A DNA stretch of 64,000 nt from Sulfobacillus thermosulfidooxidans. GTDB lineage: Bacteria > Bacillota > Sulfobacillia > Sulfobacillales > Sulfobacillaceae. Within the stretch, counting starts at the first letter, position 1; every line of letters starts with the position of its first letter. The DNA lies in the NCBI RefSeq assembly GCF_001280565.1, contig NZ_LGRO01000001.1, positions 2,480,001 to 2,544,000 on the forward strand, read 5' to 3'. The notes under the pieces were generated by a model. It ran no database searches and was not told the origin of the DNA. It worked only from the letters and a program-made list of their open reading frames with translations. Shown here one piece after another: positions 18,150-27,521 of the stretch. The position numbers and the translations under genes were made by a program.

Positions 18150-18695
18150 ACCCCTTTAGTGAGCCATTAGACGATGAAGAGATATTATGCATCAAGACGA
18201 TTGTTCTTGAAACGTTAAATATTCATTAATCGTATGATATCGAAGAACGGGATGTATTAAAGCGGTGTTAAAAAAATTTTTGTGGTGACCCGTCAAAACA
18301 TGTTCTTGTTTGAGAGGATTAAGACAGAAGACAGAGTAATCGTGGTCCAGAGGGGAGCATTATTGGTGGTTGTAAGTTGTTAATAAATGCCGATGAGAGC
18401 GTCGATGTGGAAATGCTGCCATCCAACCAGCCTATGTTTCTAAAGACTAAAGAGTAAAGGACAATCTTTTTCTTTATGTCGTTTTCTCTTAACGGAACAG
18501 AACAAAGAATAAGAAATAGGGAACCAACGGTCCCTTAAGGCATGGGTCAAAAGCTCCTAGTCGGGTCGGTCAATGGGTTTCAGACTGAGAATTATTAAAA
18601 CGCATTGCACAATCCATCCACAAAAGATGTTTTGTTTGGTCTATGAATTCGAGACCAAACAAAATGTCTGTCTTTTGTGACGACAAGGAGGCACT
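18150..18695. other. Intergenic region between the divergent ABC operon and the DUF1641 gene
   Basis: About 545 bases without a gene. It must carry promoters in both directions. The only clear structure is the perfect inverted repeat at 18630-18664. Confidence 0.5.
18630..18664 (+). repeat. Perfect 13-bp inverted repeat in the DUF1641 gene leader
   Basis: TTTTGTTTGGTCT (18630-18642) and AGACCAAACAAAA (18652-18664) pair perfectly around a nine-base loop. It ends about 22 bases before the AAGGAGG site of the next gene, so it could be a repressor operator, an attenuator or an mRNA-stabilising 5' hairpin. Confidence 0.75.
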
Positions 18696-19811
18696 ATGAA
18701 AAATTTAGAGAGCCTGTCCCATCTCGACCAAGATGTGTTAATGGATGAGTTTCTCGACGAAGCCCAACAGCCTGAAGTTTTAGATGCCGCGATTAAATTG
18801 CTGAAATCCTTAGAAATTCTGAATGACAGCGGCATTATCGACATGCTCACAACATTGGTCGAATTTATGGGCATGTATCCCGATGCCATTGACACCGACC
18901 AGTTATCGGATAAAGTCGGATCCTACTATCAATCCCATCAACAGCTCATTGATCAAGCTCTTCGCATTCAACCGGACAATTTGGTGAAATTAACCCAGTT
19001 GTTAAGTCAAGACCCCATTGCTGAACCCTTGATGACGTTGGCGCAGGCTGTGGAAGCCATTGAAGATCCTCAAAAGGTGCAAGCATTGCTTGTGGGATTT
19101 GCGAAGATTTCTAGTCATCTGCCCGTGTCGTCAATGCTCCGGGTGATGGAGAATATGACGCATCCGGGAATTCTTGAAGCTTTACCAAAACTGTTCACCG
19201 CGCTCGAAATTGCTAATGAGCGTGGGGCGTTTGATGATTTACTCTTAGCCCTAGAATATTTAGATGACCTCTCCGAGTTATTGCCTCCTGGGGACACTAT
19301 CGATCAATTTTTCCGCTGGATTAACGAAAATCATGTGATTGAGTCGTTGCAATCGACAAACTGGAACAATCTCATGGCTTTAACGGTCCTCGCCACTCAA
19401 AACGAGGTGGTGATGACAGCGATTTCCGCGTTGCGGGTCATTAAAGATATTCCGCAAGAAACAATGACCCAATTATTGCAGGTGGGCGTTGAGGTGTTGC
19501 AATTTATTGATGCCGTGCATGGGTGGGATGTCATGCGGCAAGGGATTGGGCTGTTGGGAACCTTGAAGACGGAAATCCCGTGGATGGAACTCTTTCCGGG
19601 ATTATGGACGCATGAAGGAAACTTGAATATAGACGGAATCGTGGCCACCGTGAAAGATGTTGCTGAGAAGACGCAAATGAAAACATCAACCTTTGGGGGG
19701 ATTCGTGGCATGATGGCGATGATGAAAGACCCCGATGTCCAAAAAGGCTTGCAGTTTATGACGGCTCTCCTCGGACGTTTCGTGCATCTGGTTATGACCC
19801 CTCCCGCCTAA
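18696..19811 (+). CDS. DUF1641-domain protein
   Basis: A 371-residue, acidic, mostly helical protein with no signal peptide or membrane span. The C-terminal [20 protein letters not shown] matches the conserved ending of DUF1641, a domain found beside formate dehydrogenase and sulfide:quinone oxidoreductase genes in Firmicutes and archaea. At about 370 residues it is longer than short DUF1641 proteins; the extra N-terminal part is helical and may hold repeats. AAGGAGG lies six bases before the ATG. It is monocistronic, with a clear terminator after it. Its function is unknown. Confidence 0.8.
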   Translation: MKNLESLSHLDQDVLMDEFLDEAQQPEVLDAAIKLLKSLEILNDSGIIDMLTTLVEFMGMYPDAIDTDQLSDKVGSYYQSHQQLIDQALRIQPDNLVKLTQLLSQDPIAEPLMTLAQAVEAIEDPQKVQALLVGFAKISSHLPVSSMLRVMENMTHPGILEALPKLFTALEIANERGAFDDLLLALEYLDDLSELLPPGDTIDQFFRWINENHVIESLQSTNWNNLMALTVLATQNEVVMTAISALRVIKDIPQETMTQLLQVGVEVLQFIDAVHGWDVMRQGIGLLGTLKTEIPWMELFPGLWTHEGNLNIDGIVATVKDVAEKTQMKTSTFGGIRGMMAMMKDPDVQKGLQFMTALLGRFVHLVMTPPA

Positions 19812-20157
19812 GAAATGATCACTGGGGTAGGATTAAGTAGATGACAGAATCGAAAGCTCTATATGGTACGAACATGAATCCGCCGGCTTTAAAGCCGGCG
19901 GATTTTTGTGGTTTATCGAAGACCACTGTGCAGCTGGCTGTGGCGTGGTTATTTTAGCTAAGCGCTATATAGCGTCACAAGATGGAAAATTATTCTAATA
20001 TAATGCTAGGACACGTTAATTGAAGGAAAAAACCGATAATAAAATAGAAAATAACGAGAATTGTGCAGGTAACCAACAAATTTTTTTCGAATTCTTGTTA
20101 CCAACAACTCGTTTGTGACGTTATGGTAAATATAAAAGTGAGTAAAGGAGAATGGTT
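19812..20157. other. Intergenic region after the DUF1641 gene
   Basis: About 345 bases holding the terminator at 19877-19906 and then A+T-rich DNA that probably contains the promoter of the zinc-ribbon gene. Nothing else was recognised. Confidence 0.5.
19877..19906 (+). terminator. Strong rho-independent terminator
   Basis: AATCCGCCGGCTTT and AAAGCCGGCGGATT form a perfect GC-rich hairpin directly followed by a T run. It lies about 65 bases past the DUF1641 stop. Confidence 0.92.
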
Positions 20158-20376
20158 ATGCGAGTAACGTATCCCGTTTGTCCTGAATGCGGCAACCGTT
20201 GGGTTGGAAGGCTAACCGCTCCCGGCTGGTTCTTTTGCTCCACATGTACGATTGAATTTAAATATGATGTTGATGGACTCATTGTGTACAACATTACGCC
20301 TGATGGTATGAGAAAGCGAGCCCATCGCCGTAGGCGGCGTCCACCGGTTCAGAGGGAAGCGTATCAAACCTCTTAA
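20158..20376 (+). CDS. Small zinc-ribbon protein
   Basis: A 72-residue basic protein with two CxxC knuckles, CPECGNRW and CSTC, separated by about 17 residues, which should bind one zinc ion. The tail is very basic (AHRRRRRPP) and could touch nucleic acid or the ribosome. The ATG at 20158 is preferred: AAAGGAG is seven bases upstream of it, but only one base from the earlier ATG at 20152. The specific family is not recognised. Confidence 0.7.
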   Translation: MRVTYPVCPECGNRWVGRLTAPGWFFCSTCTIEFKYDVDGLIVYNITPDGMRKRAHRRRRRPPVQREAYQTS

Positions 20377-20682
20377 GAAATATCCCAGTTGATACAGAGA
20401 ACTGGGACCATAAAATTTTCGCAAAATACTGACCAATTTATGCGCAGATCGTGGAAAAACAGGTAGTGGCCAGGGCACATTTAAGTGGGAACAAGTTGGT
20501 TGGAGAGAACTCGTGAATCCCCATGGCTTCATTGTGTTCCGGTAGCAATTTGATGAATAAGTCAAAGAGCTGGCATTATGAAATCAGGACCGTGCAAGGG
20601 AAATTATAATCCTTGCACGGTGGTAGTTTTCCTGCCCAAGTCTATTCAACATGTCGATTATGGCGCTTTGTGCTCCGGTCGT
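20377..20682. other. Intergenic region between convergent genes
   Basis: About 305 bases between two convergent genes. ACCGTGCAAGG (20589-20599) and CCTTGCACGGT (20611-20621) form a perfect 11-bp hairpin with an A+T-rich loop, followed on the plus strand by GGTAGTTTT. It probably ends transcription for one or both genes. Confidence 0.55.
20589..20621. terminator. Perfect 11-bp hairpin, likely terminator between convergent genes
   Basis: The stem is perfect (ACCGTGCAAGG with its complement) and an imperfect T tract follows on the plus strand. The T run is short, so the call as a terminator is moderate. Confidence 0.55.
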
Positions 20683-22191
20683 TTAGAAGCTATTGGTTAT
20701 CAACTCGAGAAAAGATCCTTGCAATGCTGGCGGAAGATCGTTTTCACCGGGATTACCGTATAAACCTAAGATATCCGGGCTGTTGTCTTGCGAACCCGTA
20801 TTATAAAGGAAATACCAATGGTTGTTTCCTGCCTTTTCGAAGGTTAATGTAGAGGGAGTCGCACGGTGATTTTGATACAGATACCATTGGGTATCTGTAC
20901 GCAATCCCAATTCAGGTAAGCCTAAAATGCTTTGCCCCGATGACGTCTCTAATTGCAATTGGATGACATAAGAGTGATGCGGTAGGATGCCGGAAACGGT
21001 CTGGATGTCAATTCCATCGGTTGTGTTCACTACGGCACTCGGGGTAATTTCTGAAGAGGAGCCCGATGGGATTACGGCCGTCACTCGTGCTTGGGCAGGA
21101 GCTTGTGGTGTCAATGCAAACACAATGGGCGTGGAAGGCGAAAGAAAAGAGTGATTATCGGTGAAAGTTATGCCCTTGGTGCTGACATAAGGAGAACTAA
21201 TAACGTTACACATAGGTGAGGCGCCGGGGCATGGACCGGTAAAGGGTAATTGCGGATCAGCTGTAACGTCCACCTTATCGGCTAAGGTTCCCGGGACAAT
21301 TTGTCCGTAGGCATTGACCGGTTCAATTAAAAATGTTGAAGACCCATTGATATATGCAGGATGCTCGCCGGATACGGGCATGGGTTGGGAGCTATCAGTA
21401 AACACACGCCATCCAACCTGTTGTGTGGTATCGGGAACACTGGTTATTTGCTGTGTGATTTGATTATCCGGTGATCCAAAGGTTAAGTTAGCCCATTGTC
21501 CCGGGGTATTTCCGCTTTTCACCCGGATGATTCCTGTACCGTTATGAAGAGAGACATCGACAGTACCCGAATCGACCCACGACGACCCGTTCCAAATGGA
21601 AAAATTGTGGGAACTATCAGACAATGTTACAGGGACTATGCCCGAGTAGGATTGATCTACGGTATTGGCCGAAGTTAATCCGTCAACGACAATATTTTTA
21701 GTTTGACCGACAATAACGTCTGGAAATCCCACTAAGGGAAGGATCGTAGCCGGTGGAGTTGAGGATGCAGCAATAGGACTTCCGATAGGAGCCGGTAATT
21801 GTGAGACCGTATAAATATTGTCCCACTTGAAGCCGCGTGCCGAAAATATTTGAGCTGAGGCAATCCAATGTAACATGCCATTCGAATACCAATAGACTTG
21901 CGGTTTATTGGGTAACTTAAAAAGATCGACAGCACTGCCGATAGGAGCAGGTAAAGCGTTTACCACACGGAGTTCACTAAATTGGTAACCTAAATCGTAA
22001 AAGATGGTTTCATTGGCTATGGCATGCATTTTTCCATTGCGCTCGATATAGACGGTGGGTTTGTCCGCCAGTTTGTAAATGGGCCCCGGCAAGCTGAAGG
22101 CCTTGACGGTTGCCGAATTAAACGGTGAAACCGTAGAAAGTCCTAAGGCTAATGCCGACGTGAGCAACAAGGCATGTTGAGTTTTTATCAT
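20683..22191 (-). CDS. Secreted protein with tandem N-terminal repeats
   Basis: A 502-residue exported protein. MIKTQHALLLTSALALGLST is a signal peptide; the ATG ending at 22191 follows GGGGGTG and is preferred over an upstream TTG. Two successive repeats of about 45-50 residues follow, each with the plan KL-x2-KP-x-VY-x4-G-x-(M/L)-H-x-IA ... LPAPIGS. The remaining part is rich in Ser, Thr, Pro and Val, with Ig-like or beta-sandwich character, suggesting a cell-surface or matrix protein. A Cys pair (GPCPGASPMC) sits in the middle. The function is not known; binding to wall polymers is a guess from the repeats. Confidence 0.72.
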   Translation of the reverse strand: MIKTQHALLLTSALALGLSTVSPFNSATVKAFSLPGPIYKLADKPTVYIERNGKMHAIANETIFYDLGYQFSELRVVNALPAPIGSAVDLFKLPNKPQVYWYSNGMLHWIASAQIFSARGFKWDNIYTVSQLPAPIGSPIAASSTPPATILPLVGFPDVIVGQTKNIVVDGLTSANTVDQSYSGIVPVTLSDSSHNFSIWNGSSWVDSGTVDVSLHNGTGIIRVKSGNTPGQWANLTFGSPDNQITQQITSVPDTTQQVGWRVFTDSSQPMPVSGEHPAYINGSSTFLIEPVNAYGQIVPGTLADKVDVTADPQLPFTGPCPGASPMCNVISSPYVSTKGITFTDNHSFLSPSTPIVFALTPQAPAQARVTAVIPSGSSSEITPSAVVNTTDGIDIQTVSGILPHHSYVIQLQLETSSGQSILGLPELGLRTDTQWYLYQNHRATPSTLTFEKAGNNHWYFLYNTGSQDNSPDILGLYGNPGENDLPPALQGSFLELITNSF

Positions 22192-22541
22192 GGACACCCC
22201 CAAATGATGACGACATAATTTTTAACTAATGTTACCAATTTGATTATACCGTAGCGAATTCTTGAAAATCACACCATGAATGATGGCATTTTCGGTGAAA
22301 TCATGACAGGTCAACATAAGGATCCGTTTACCTTTGCAAATACGGTGTCGATTTAACGTGAAAGATGCTCTTTCTATCATGTGTCATCGTTAACGGCCAA
22401 CCTCTTGGCTGCTGCGAGCGGTGAGCAAGTAATATGGAGAAATAAGCCGCGGTAAGTTTAGCTCAATTTTCTGTTACGAAGGAGATTTTGCGATCTCCAT
22501 GACTAAAGCGTTGATCCCTATGCAAAGCATGTGTGCAAACC

Positions 22542-22569
22542 TTGCTAATTATGTTCTATATGTTATATT
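22542..22569 (+). promoter_or_regulatory. Putative promoter of the GntR/DUF1648 operon
   Basis: TTGCTA (22542-22547) and TATATT (22564-22569) are spaced by 16 bases and resemble a housekeeping-sigma promoter. The -10 box lies inside the operator palindrome, so a bound repressor would block polymerase. Confidence 0.45.
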
Positions 22570-22580
22570 TGTAATATAAC
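22562..22580 (+). promoter_or_regulatory. Palindromic operator for the GntR regulator
   Basis: GTTATATT-TGT-AATATAAC is a perfect 8-3-8 inverted repeat only 14 bases before the GntR start codon. YtrA-type GntR repressors commonly regulate their own operon through such a site, so autorepression is likely. Confidence 0.65.
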
Positions 22581-22594
22581 AGAGGTGACAGATA

Positions 22595-22984
22595 GTGATT
22601 TTCGTAGTCGATGAACATCGCGATGAACCGATTTATGTGCAATTGCGCAATCAGGTAGTGGAGGCGATTGCCCGGAGCACACTCAAACCGGGTGATATCT
22701 TACCACCTATTCGCACGGTGGCGGAACTTCTCTCCATTAACTTACACACGGTGAATAAGGCATATCAAATCTTAGAACAAGATGGCTACATTATTCTCAC
22801 CAGACGGAGCGGAGGAGTCATTAGGCCAAAACCGCCTGCCGATTTTGACAGGGCATGGCGAGAGCGATTACGCCTCGTCCTAGCCGAAGCTCGTGCTTTT
22901 TCTGTGGACAGAGCCCAGGTCCTTCAATATTGCCGTGAAACGCTGGATGAATTATCTACTCTTCAAGAAGGGAACGGATCATGA
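22595..22984 (+). CDS. GntR-family transcriptional regulator, YtrA/YhcF type
   Basis: A 129-residue DNA-binding protein. The winged helix-turn-helix spans about residues 10-75, with PIYVQLRNQVVEAI, LPPIRTVAELLSINLHTVNKAYQ and DGYIILTRRSGG. The short helical tail lacks the large effector domain of FadR or HutC types, which fits the YtrA subfamily, usually linked to membrane-protein operons. GTG start after AGAGGTGAC. Its stop overlaps the next start by four bases (ATGA), so the two genes are co-translated. Confidence 0.88.
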   Translation: MIFVVDEHRDEPIYVQLRNQVVEAIARSTLKPGDILPPIRTVAELLSINLHTVNKAYQILEQDGYIILTRRSGGVIRPKPPADFDRAWRERLRLVLAEARAFSVDRAQVLQYCRETLDELSTLQEGNGS

Positions 22985-24075
22985 TGGGACCAAATTTTTT
23001 GGTGATCACTATTTGGCTTGCGATGATCTTGACCTATGCTATCGTGCCGTATCTGATGCCCAAAACGTTGGTTTTTGGCGTCCGCATACCGCATGAGCGG
23101 CGAGGGGATCCATATCTGAAATCTGTGAGACGGGATTATGAGATCGGGATTTTTCTGGTGGGAATCATTGCGGGGATTGTCAGTTATTATCGTAATCATT
23201 TTATGAACGAGGTCATGGTCCTGACGTCAAGTGGGCTGTTGCTACTATTCCTGATCGGAAATTACGAAATCGCCCATGCACGCATTAGTATGAGAAAACA
23301 GCATGAAGACTGGTACCAAGGGCATCTCCAGGCAAGAATGGCGTTCATTGACACAAACGATACCAATATGCTCCGCAAGACTTTTATTCGATGGTTAATC
23401 ATTAACGCGGTGTTCATTGGAATCCTTAGCCTAATCGCGGGGATTATTTATCCTCATTTGCCAAAAATGCTACCTGTTCACTGGTCTACCCAGGGCAACG
23501 TAACGGCGCGTGTGACCAAGAATTGGCTAACGGTTTTTCAACCGATTTTAGTGGGTGCTGTTATCGTGTTGGGCATAAGTCTCTTTGAAGCCTATTTGCT
23601 TACCCATCTGCGACCCGATATTGATCCGCGTGAACCTCACGACTCTTTCATCCAGTATTATGTATTTGTACGCCGCATGATTCATGCCTTGGGAATTGTA
23701 GAAATGGCGCTGATTCTCTCCTTGATGCTTACCATCTTTGGCATGTGGGGATGGCTCAAACATCCATCGCCTATGGTGTTGGCGAGTCCGGTATTAATCG
23801 CTGTGTTCGCCGTAATGGCAATCAGTTTGTTCACGGGTCAGGAAGGTAGTCGGCTGACGACACATTCTTCTTTTATTACCACCCCTTATGATCATCGTGA
23901 TGATGATGCTCAGTGGAAAGCGGGGTTATGGTATTACAATCCGGATGATCCCAAATGGCTCGTGGCTAAACGATTTGGCGTGGGATGGACACTAAATTTT
24001 GCCCATCCTATCTCTTGGCTCATCATCGGTGGACTGATCTTTTTGGTTATGCTGTCGATCTTCATAGGACATTGA
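22981..24075 (+). CDS. DUF1648/DUF5808 multi-span membrane protein
   Basis: A 364-residue integral membrane protein. An N-terminal unit has several membrane segments. The central LPKMLPVHWSTQGNVT matches DUF1648, and the C-terminal LWYYNPDDPKWLVAKRFGVGWTLNF region matches DUF5808. Such proteins pair with YtrA-type GntR regulators, as here, and are sometimes compared with SdpI-type immunity proteins. The biochemical function is unknown. A second DUF1648 protein is encoded at 37507-38394. Confidence 0.82.
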   Translation: MMGPNFLVITIWLAMILTYAIVPYLMPKTLVFGVRIPHERRGDPYLKSVRRDYEIGIFLVGIIAGIVSYYRNHFMNEVMVLTSSGLLLLFLIGNYEIAHARISMRKQHEDWYQGHLQARMAFIDTNDTNMLRKTFIRWLIINAVFIGILSLIAGIIYPHLPKMLPVHWSTQGNVTARVTKNWLTVFQPILVGAVIVLGISLFEAYLLTHLRPDIDPREPHDSFIQYYVFVRRMIHALGIVEMALILSLMLTIFGMWGWLKHPSPMVLASPVLIAVFAVMAISLFTGQEGSRLTTHSSFITTPYDHRDDDAQWKAGLWYYNPDDPKWLVAKRFGVGWTLNFAHPISWLIIGGLIFLVMLSIFIGH

Positions 24076-24646
24076 ACGCAAATGAGCATTGGATGAGCGA
24101 GTAGACTCGCGGTTATCATGGGAATGACTGAGTCGTGAACACCAGATAAAATGCATTGTTACTGTCTTAAAAGAGACCACTTCCATGATAGGAACAATCC
24201 TATGGGTTGTTCCTATCATGGCGTGAATGCGAAATGGGAAGAGAGCCTTATTTATGCCTTTTTAGGCCGCGAAAATACATCTCATCATGTAATCGTTTTG
24301 TTCTTTTTTGTTCTAACGGTAATTCTCTCTTATCAAAATGTCGGCTTGGGACTCACTTTTTTAAGAGCGGTGTGATTGCATCTAGATGTTCTAAATTATC
24401 AAGAGAAGGACATTAACGTTGTCCAGCTTTGAGCGGATCTTCAGTTACTGTGCCAATATAGGCGGCAAATCTTGTGTCTTCCCCGCGTTTTTCCTATACG
24501 TTCCTTAAGGAAATGCCATTGCGTCAGATAGTCGTTTAATATTGCTAAAAAAGATGTTAAGTGAAAATTCCGTTGTCTTATAATAAATTATAGTAAGAAA
24601 TAAGGAATTGGGCCTTTAAAATAAGAAAGCAGAAAGGCAGGCCAGT
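24076..24646. other. Intergenic region with a long perfect inverted repeat
   Basis: About 570 bases. Open frames of 60-75 codons are present but have no site or family match. The prominent feature is the inverted repeat at 24183-24221; the rest is A+T-rich and should hold the promoter of the NERD gene. Confidence 0.5.
24183..24221. repeat. Perfect 15-bp inverted repeat
   Basis: CCATGATAGGAACAA (24183-24197) and TTGTTCCTATCATGG (24207-24221) are perfect complements around a nine-base loop. No T run follows on either side, so it is not a classical terminator. It may be an operator, a processing site or a mobile-element relic. Confidence 0.75.
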
Positions 24647-25468
24647 ATGGGGATTGTATTTGCGGGAACTTTAATTTTAATTACTGTTACGATTCTGGTT
24701 CTCGCGCTGCGTCCACCAAATGCTTATATTCGTGGAAAGCAAGGCGAAATAATTGTGCAAGGGGCTCTACGGCTTTTAGATCCCCTGGAATACGATGTTT
24801 TTCATGATATTACGGTGCCTTGCACTTCGACTGCATCGGGTATTTGTCAAATTGATCATATTGTCGTGGGGTCCTCGGCAATTTTTGTGATTGAAACGAA
24901 GAATATTCAAGGGGCTTTGCACGGAAAACGCCGTGAAGTGTATTGGACTCATGTAGTTGGCATGCAGAAACGGCGGATTTATGCTCCTCACCGTCAAAAT
25001 GCGACGCATATCAAAACGTTGCGGCGGGCTTTTCCCGATTTACCTAAAGATATTTGGTTTTCCTTAATTGCCGTGCCTAATTCCCTTCAATTGTATATTG
25101 AAGAAATTTCAGGGGCGCATATCGTGCAGTTTTCTCATTTAGTGGATTTTATTACCCGATCGAATGCCAGTATTCCCCAACCACTCTCTCCCGCGCAACG
25201 CGAATATGTGATTCGCACCTTACTGCAATGGAAACGGCATCATGCTTTAAAGCATTCTTGGTTAGGGCGTCTTACCCGGCGCCGCCGCAATTTAGGCAAC
25301 AGCTTAGAGGTTGCCAGTGGCCGTTGCCCGGTTTGCGGGAGTCCTTTGCAAGTGGTTAAGGATACAAATGGATCGAAAATGGTTTGTAGTAAATCGTCTT
25401 GTACCTTTTCCACGACGGTCTTGTCCATTACCGCATTGCGCCAGCCCAAAGATCACACGAAGAACTAA
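24647..25468 (+). CDS. NERD-domain membrane-anchored protein with C-terminal zinc ribbon
   Basis: A 273-residue protein with an N-terminal membrane anchor (about residues 2-22). A NERD (nuclease-related) domain follows: GEIIVQGALRLL, then QIDHIVVGSSAIFVIETKN, which has the Asp and Glu-x-Lys of the restriction-endonuclease-like fold. The C-terminus has a topoisomerase-type zinc ribbon, CPVCGSPL ... CSKSSC. The arrangement suggests DNA processing at the membrane, but the role of this family is not settled. The ribosome binding site is weak (AAAGGCAGG). Confidence 0.85.
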   Translation: MGIVFAGTLILITVTILVLALRPPNAYIRGKQGEIIVQGALRLLDPLEYDVFHDITVPCTSTASGICQIDHIVVGSSAIFVIETKNIQGALHGKRREVYWTHVVGMQKRRIYAPHRQNATHIKTLRRAFPDLPKDIWFSLIAVPNSLQLYIEEISGAHIVQFSHLVDFITRSNASIPQPLSPAQREYVIRTLLQWKRHHALKHSWLGRLTRRRRNLGNSLEVASGRCPVCGSPLQVVKDTNGSKMVCSKSSCTFSTTVLSITALRQPKDHTKN

Positions 25469-25519
25469 ACCATATTACTCCATGCATAATTTTGTCTTTT
25501 CATTGATCATTTCTGCCCT

Positions 25520-26671
25520 TTAGTAGCCATTATGCGGATAACTCCATAGATGATGGCCCACTGCATTGTGTCCCCCGGGGATGATACCTGCGGGCAAGAG
25601 GTCTAAGCCATCAGGAATATTGAGATAACCTGGGGCTGTGCCCGGAATACCCGTATGCCCATATTGCCAGACTATTTGATTGGTTTTAGGATTAATCACA
25701 ATGACGCGATCATTATAGTCGTCATTGAGGAGAACCAAGCCATTAGGTAATTTCACCGCTAAAGACGGGCGATCGAGACGACCAGGGCCACTTAACGGAC
25801 GGTATAACCACAGCAATTTACCGGTTGGGCTCATCTCAACCACTGCACCGGGATTGGTATAAAATGCGACGATAATATTCCCATGCGGCGTGAAATTCGC
25901 GTCTGAGGGATAGGACAAGAAGGACGGAAAATGCACGGTATAACGCACCTGGTTGTGTCGGTTCAGTAAAATGGCGTCGTTGCCATTGATTTGGGTGACA
26001 AGCATACCCCCATTGGGCGCAGGAAAATCTCCGTTGGGTGCAGAATAGCTTGTCGGTGGGTTAACGGCCATGATCCCGGTTTGTCCATATTGTTTAATAA
26101 TCTGATGGGTTTTTCGGGAAATAAAGAGGATCCGTTGGTTTTTAATGTCGGCCACGGTAATGATATCGCCTTGAGGCTTGTCATACAAAAACGCATCATC
26201 TGGGGTATTTAAATATCCCGGAAGGCTTCCTGCTACCCCAGCATGTCCATAATTCCAAACGATTTGCCGGGTTTTAAAATTAATTATGGAAATAACGTTA
26301 TAGCCTTCTTGATTGGTAATAATTTCATCAAAATGGGGACCGAAAAACACGTCGTCATCATCATGCAGTAACGATGCTTGTCCCGGTTTAGGGTATTGCC
26401 AGACAATCTTTTTTTGTGGTGTAACCAATAAGATACGGTTGTTATGCGAATCAGCAATTAAGATGTCGCCTGGCAAAATTGAACTGGCGGCAGTGGCACC
26501 CCACGGTATTAAGGATTTGTGCTGAGGAGATTGGCGAACGCGATTTTGAGTGGACGCTGGCGCTTTCGCCGAATTTTGAGATGATGATGAAGTGGGCGGA
26601 TTGAAACCACAAGCCGAGAGACCTAAGGAGACGGCGATGGTCAACACGAGACGAAAAAATGGCCGATGCAC
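25520..26671 (-). CDS. Lipoprotein with NHL/PQQ-like beta-propeller
   Basis: A 383-residue exported lipoprotein. The signal peptide ends in a lipobox, LSAC, with Cys near residue 21, followed by a Ser-rich linker. The rest is built of repeats of about 45 residues such as GDILIADSHNNRILLV ... KIVWQYG and NGLVLLNDDYNDRVIVI ... QIVWQYG, giving a propeller. Each repeat carries a QIVWQYG-type strand, seen in PQQ-like and NHL proteins. Binding or sensing outside the cell is likely; no catalytic motif was seen. GTG start. Confidence 0.75.
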   Translation of the reverse strand: MHRPFFRLVLTIAVSLGLSACGFNPPTSSSSQNSAKAPASTQNRVRQSPQHKSLIPWGATAASSILPGDILIADSHNNRILLVTPQKKIVWQYPKPGQASLLHDDDDVFFGPHFDEIITNQEGYNVISIINFKTRQIVWNYGHAGVAGSLPGYLNTPDDAFLYDKPQGDIITVADIKNQRILFISRKTHQIIKQYGQTGIMAVNPPTSYSAPNGDFPAPNGGMLVTQINGNDAILLNRHNQVRYTVHFPSFLSYPSDANFTPHGNIIVAFYTNPGAVVEMSPTGKLLWLYRPLSGPGRLDRPSLAVKLPNGLVLLNDDYNDRVIVINPKTNQIVWQYGHTGIPGTAPGYLNIPDGLDLLPAGIIPGGHNAVGHHLWSYPHNGY

Positions 26672-27521
26672 GCTCTCTCAAAACCCCTTTCCCCGGATAA
26701 GCTTGATTTTCTCGAGCGGATGAAACTTGCCTACAATCATACAGTATAAGATAGATGTCTCAGAACCTCTAAGATTTGAAGCTTTTTCATTACGTGAAAC
26801 TATGGTTTGACTCGGTCCTCCCGTCGTCACGAAAGTTGTTCGCCCTTATGAGACATAATAAAGTTCCTCCCTTCCTTCGTGAATTCTAACCAGATTGAGA
26901 ATTGGAGAGGAACTGTCTTCACGGTATCATTTCAACAACCGTCGGTTTTTTTTCATGGAAGGATGGCGCCGAGCGAAAAGAGATTGTCAGATTCCAGTCA
27001 TACTCAGCGCTTTGTTCCACCCAAACAGCATAATCGCATCTCTCATGATTCGGGCTTATAGTGCGAAAACCGTGAGCTAATCCCCACGCCCACCCAAATG
27101 TTTCGGTGTGCCCGTGCCATAGGAGTTGTCGCGTGGTAATGGTGATGGTATGATGTTCGTCCTATATTATCTATGTAGAGAATATGAGTGTGACCGACTT
27201 GAAATAGAATGTATTGAGTCAGAAACCGTGATGACGTGCAAATTCTGCTGTAAAATTGTGTGCACTTGAGTGACAATAGCTAGTGACAAGCCATCTCATT
27301 AAGGAGGGTCAAAAGCATTAAACTCCTATGCTTAGAATGTCAACGTCACAACATCTTGATATCTTTGCTCTGAACGACGGAGTTTTACAGTGCAGCAGAC
27401 AAACCGATTCTTTATACTGATAATGACAATCACTGTCAACATGAGCGCTAGGAACGGACTGGCATTTTTCCTCAACCCGATAGGAAGAGAAGGAACGCAA
27501 TAGGATCAGGAGGCATTTATT
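26672..27521. other. Long intergenic region without a supportable gene
   Basis: About 850 bases. Open frames of 60-80 codons on both strands lack ribosome binding sites and recognisable features. AATTCT ... AGAATT at 26882-26903 is a small palindrome, and a short stem followed by eight T lies near 26938-26952. It could hide a small RNA, but I see no evidence strong enough to name one. Confidence 0.45.

Larger units (their letters stand above)
22192..22594. other. Divergent promoter region for the secreted protein and the GntR operon
   Basis: About 400 bases with no gene. The GntR-side promoter and operator lie at its right end; the minus-strand promoter was not located. Confidence 0.5.

Noticed and set aside
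22562-22580. Reading the palindrome as a rho-independent terminator
   Set aside because: It is A+T-rich, lies directly before the GntR ribosome binding site and overlaps a promoter -10 box, which fits an operator better.
24207-24416. A 69-codon frame beginning inside the 15-bp inverted repeat
   Set aside because: The start lies within the hairpin with no ribosome binding site, and the sequence shows no family.
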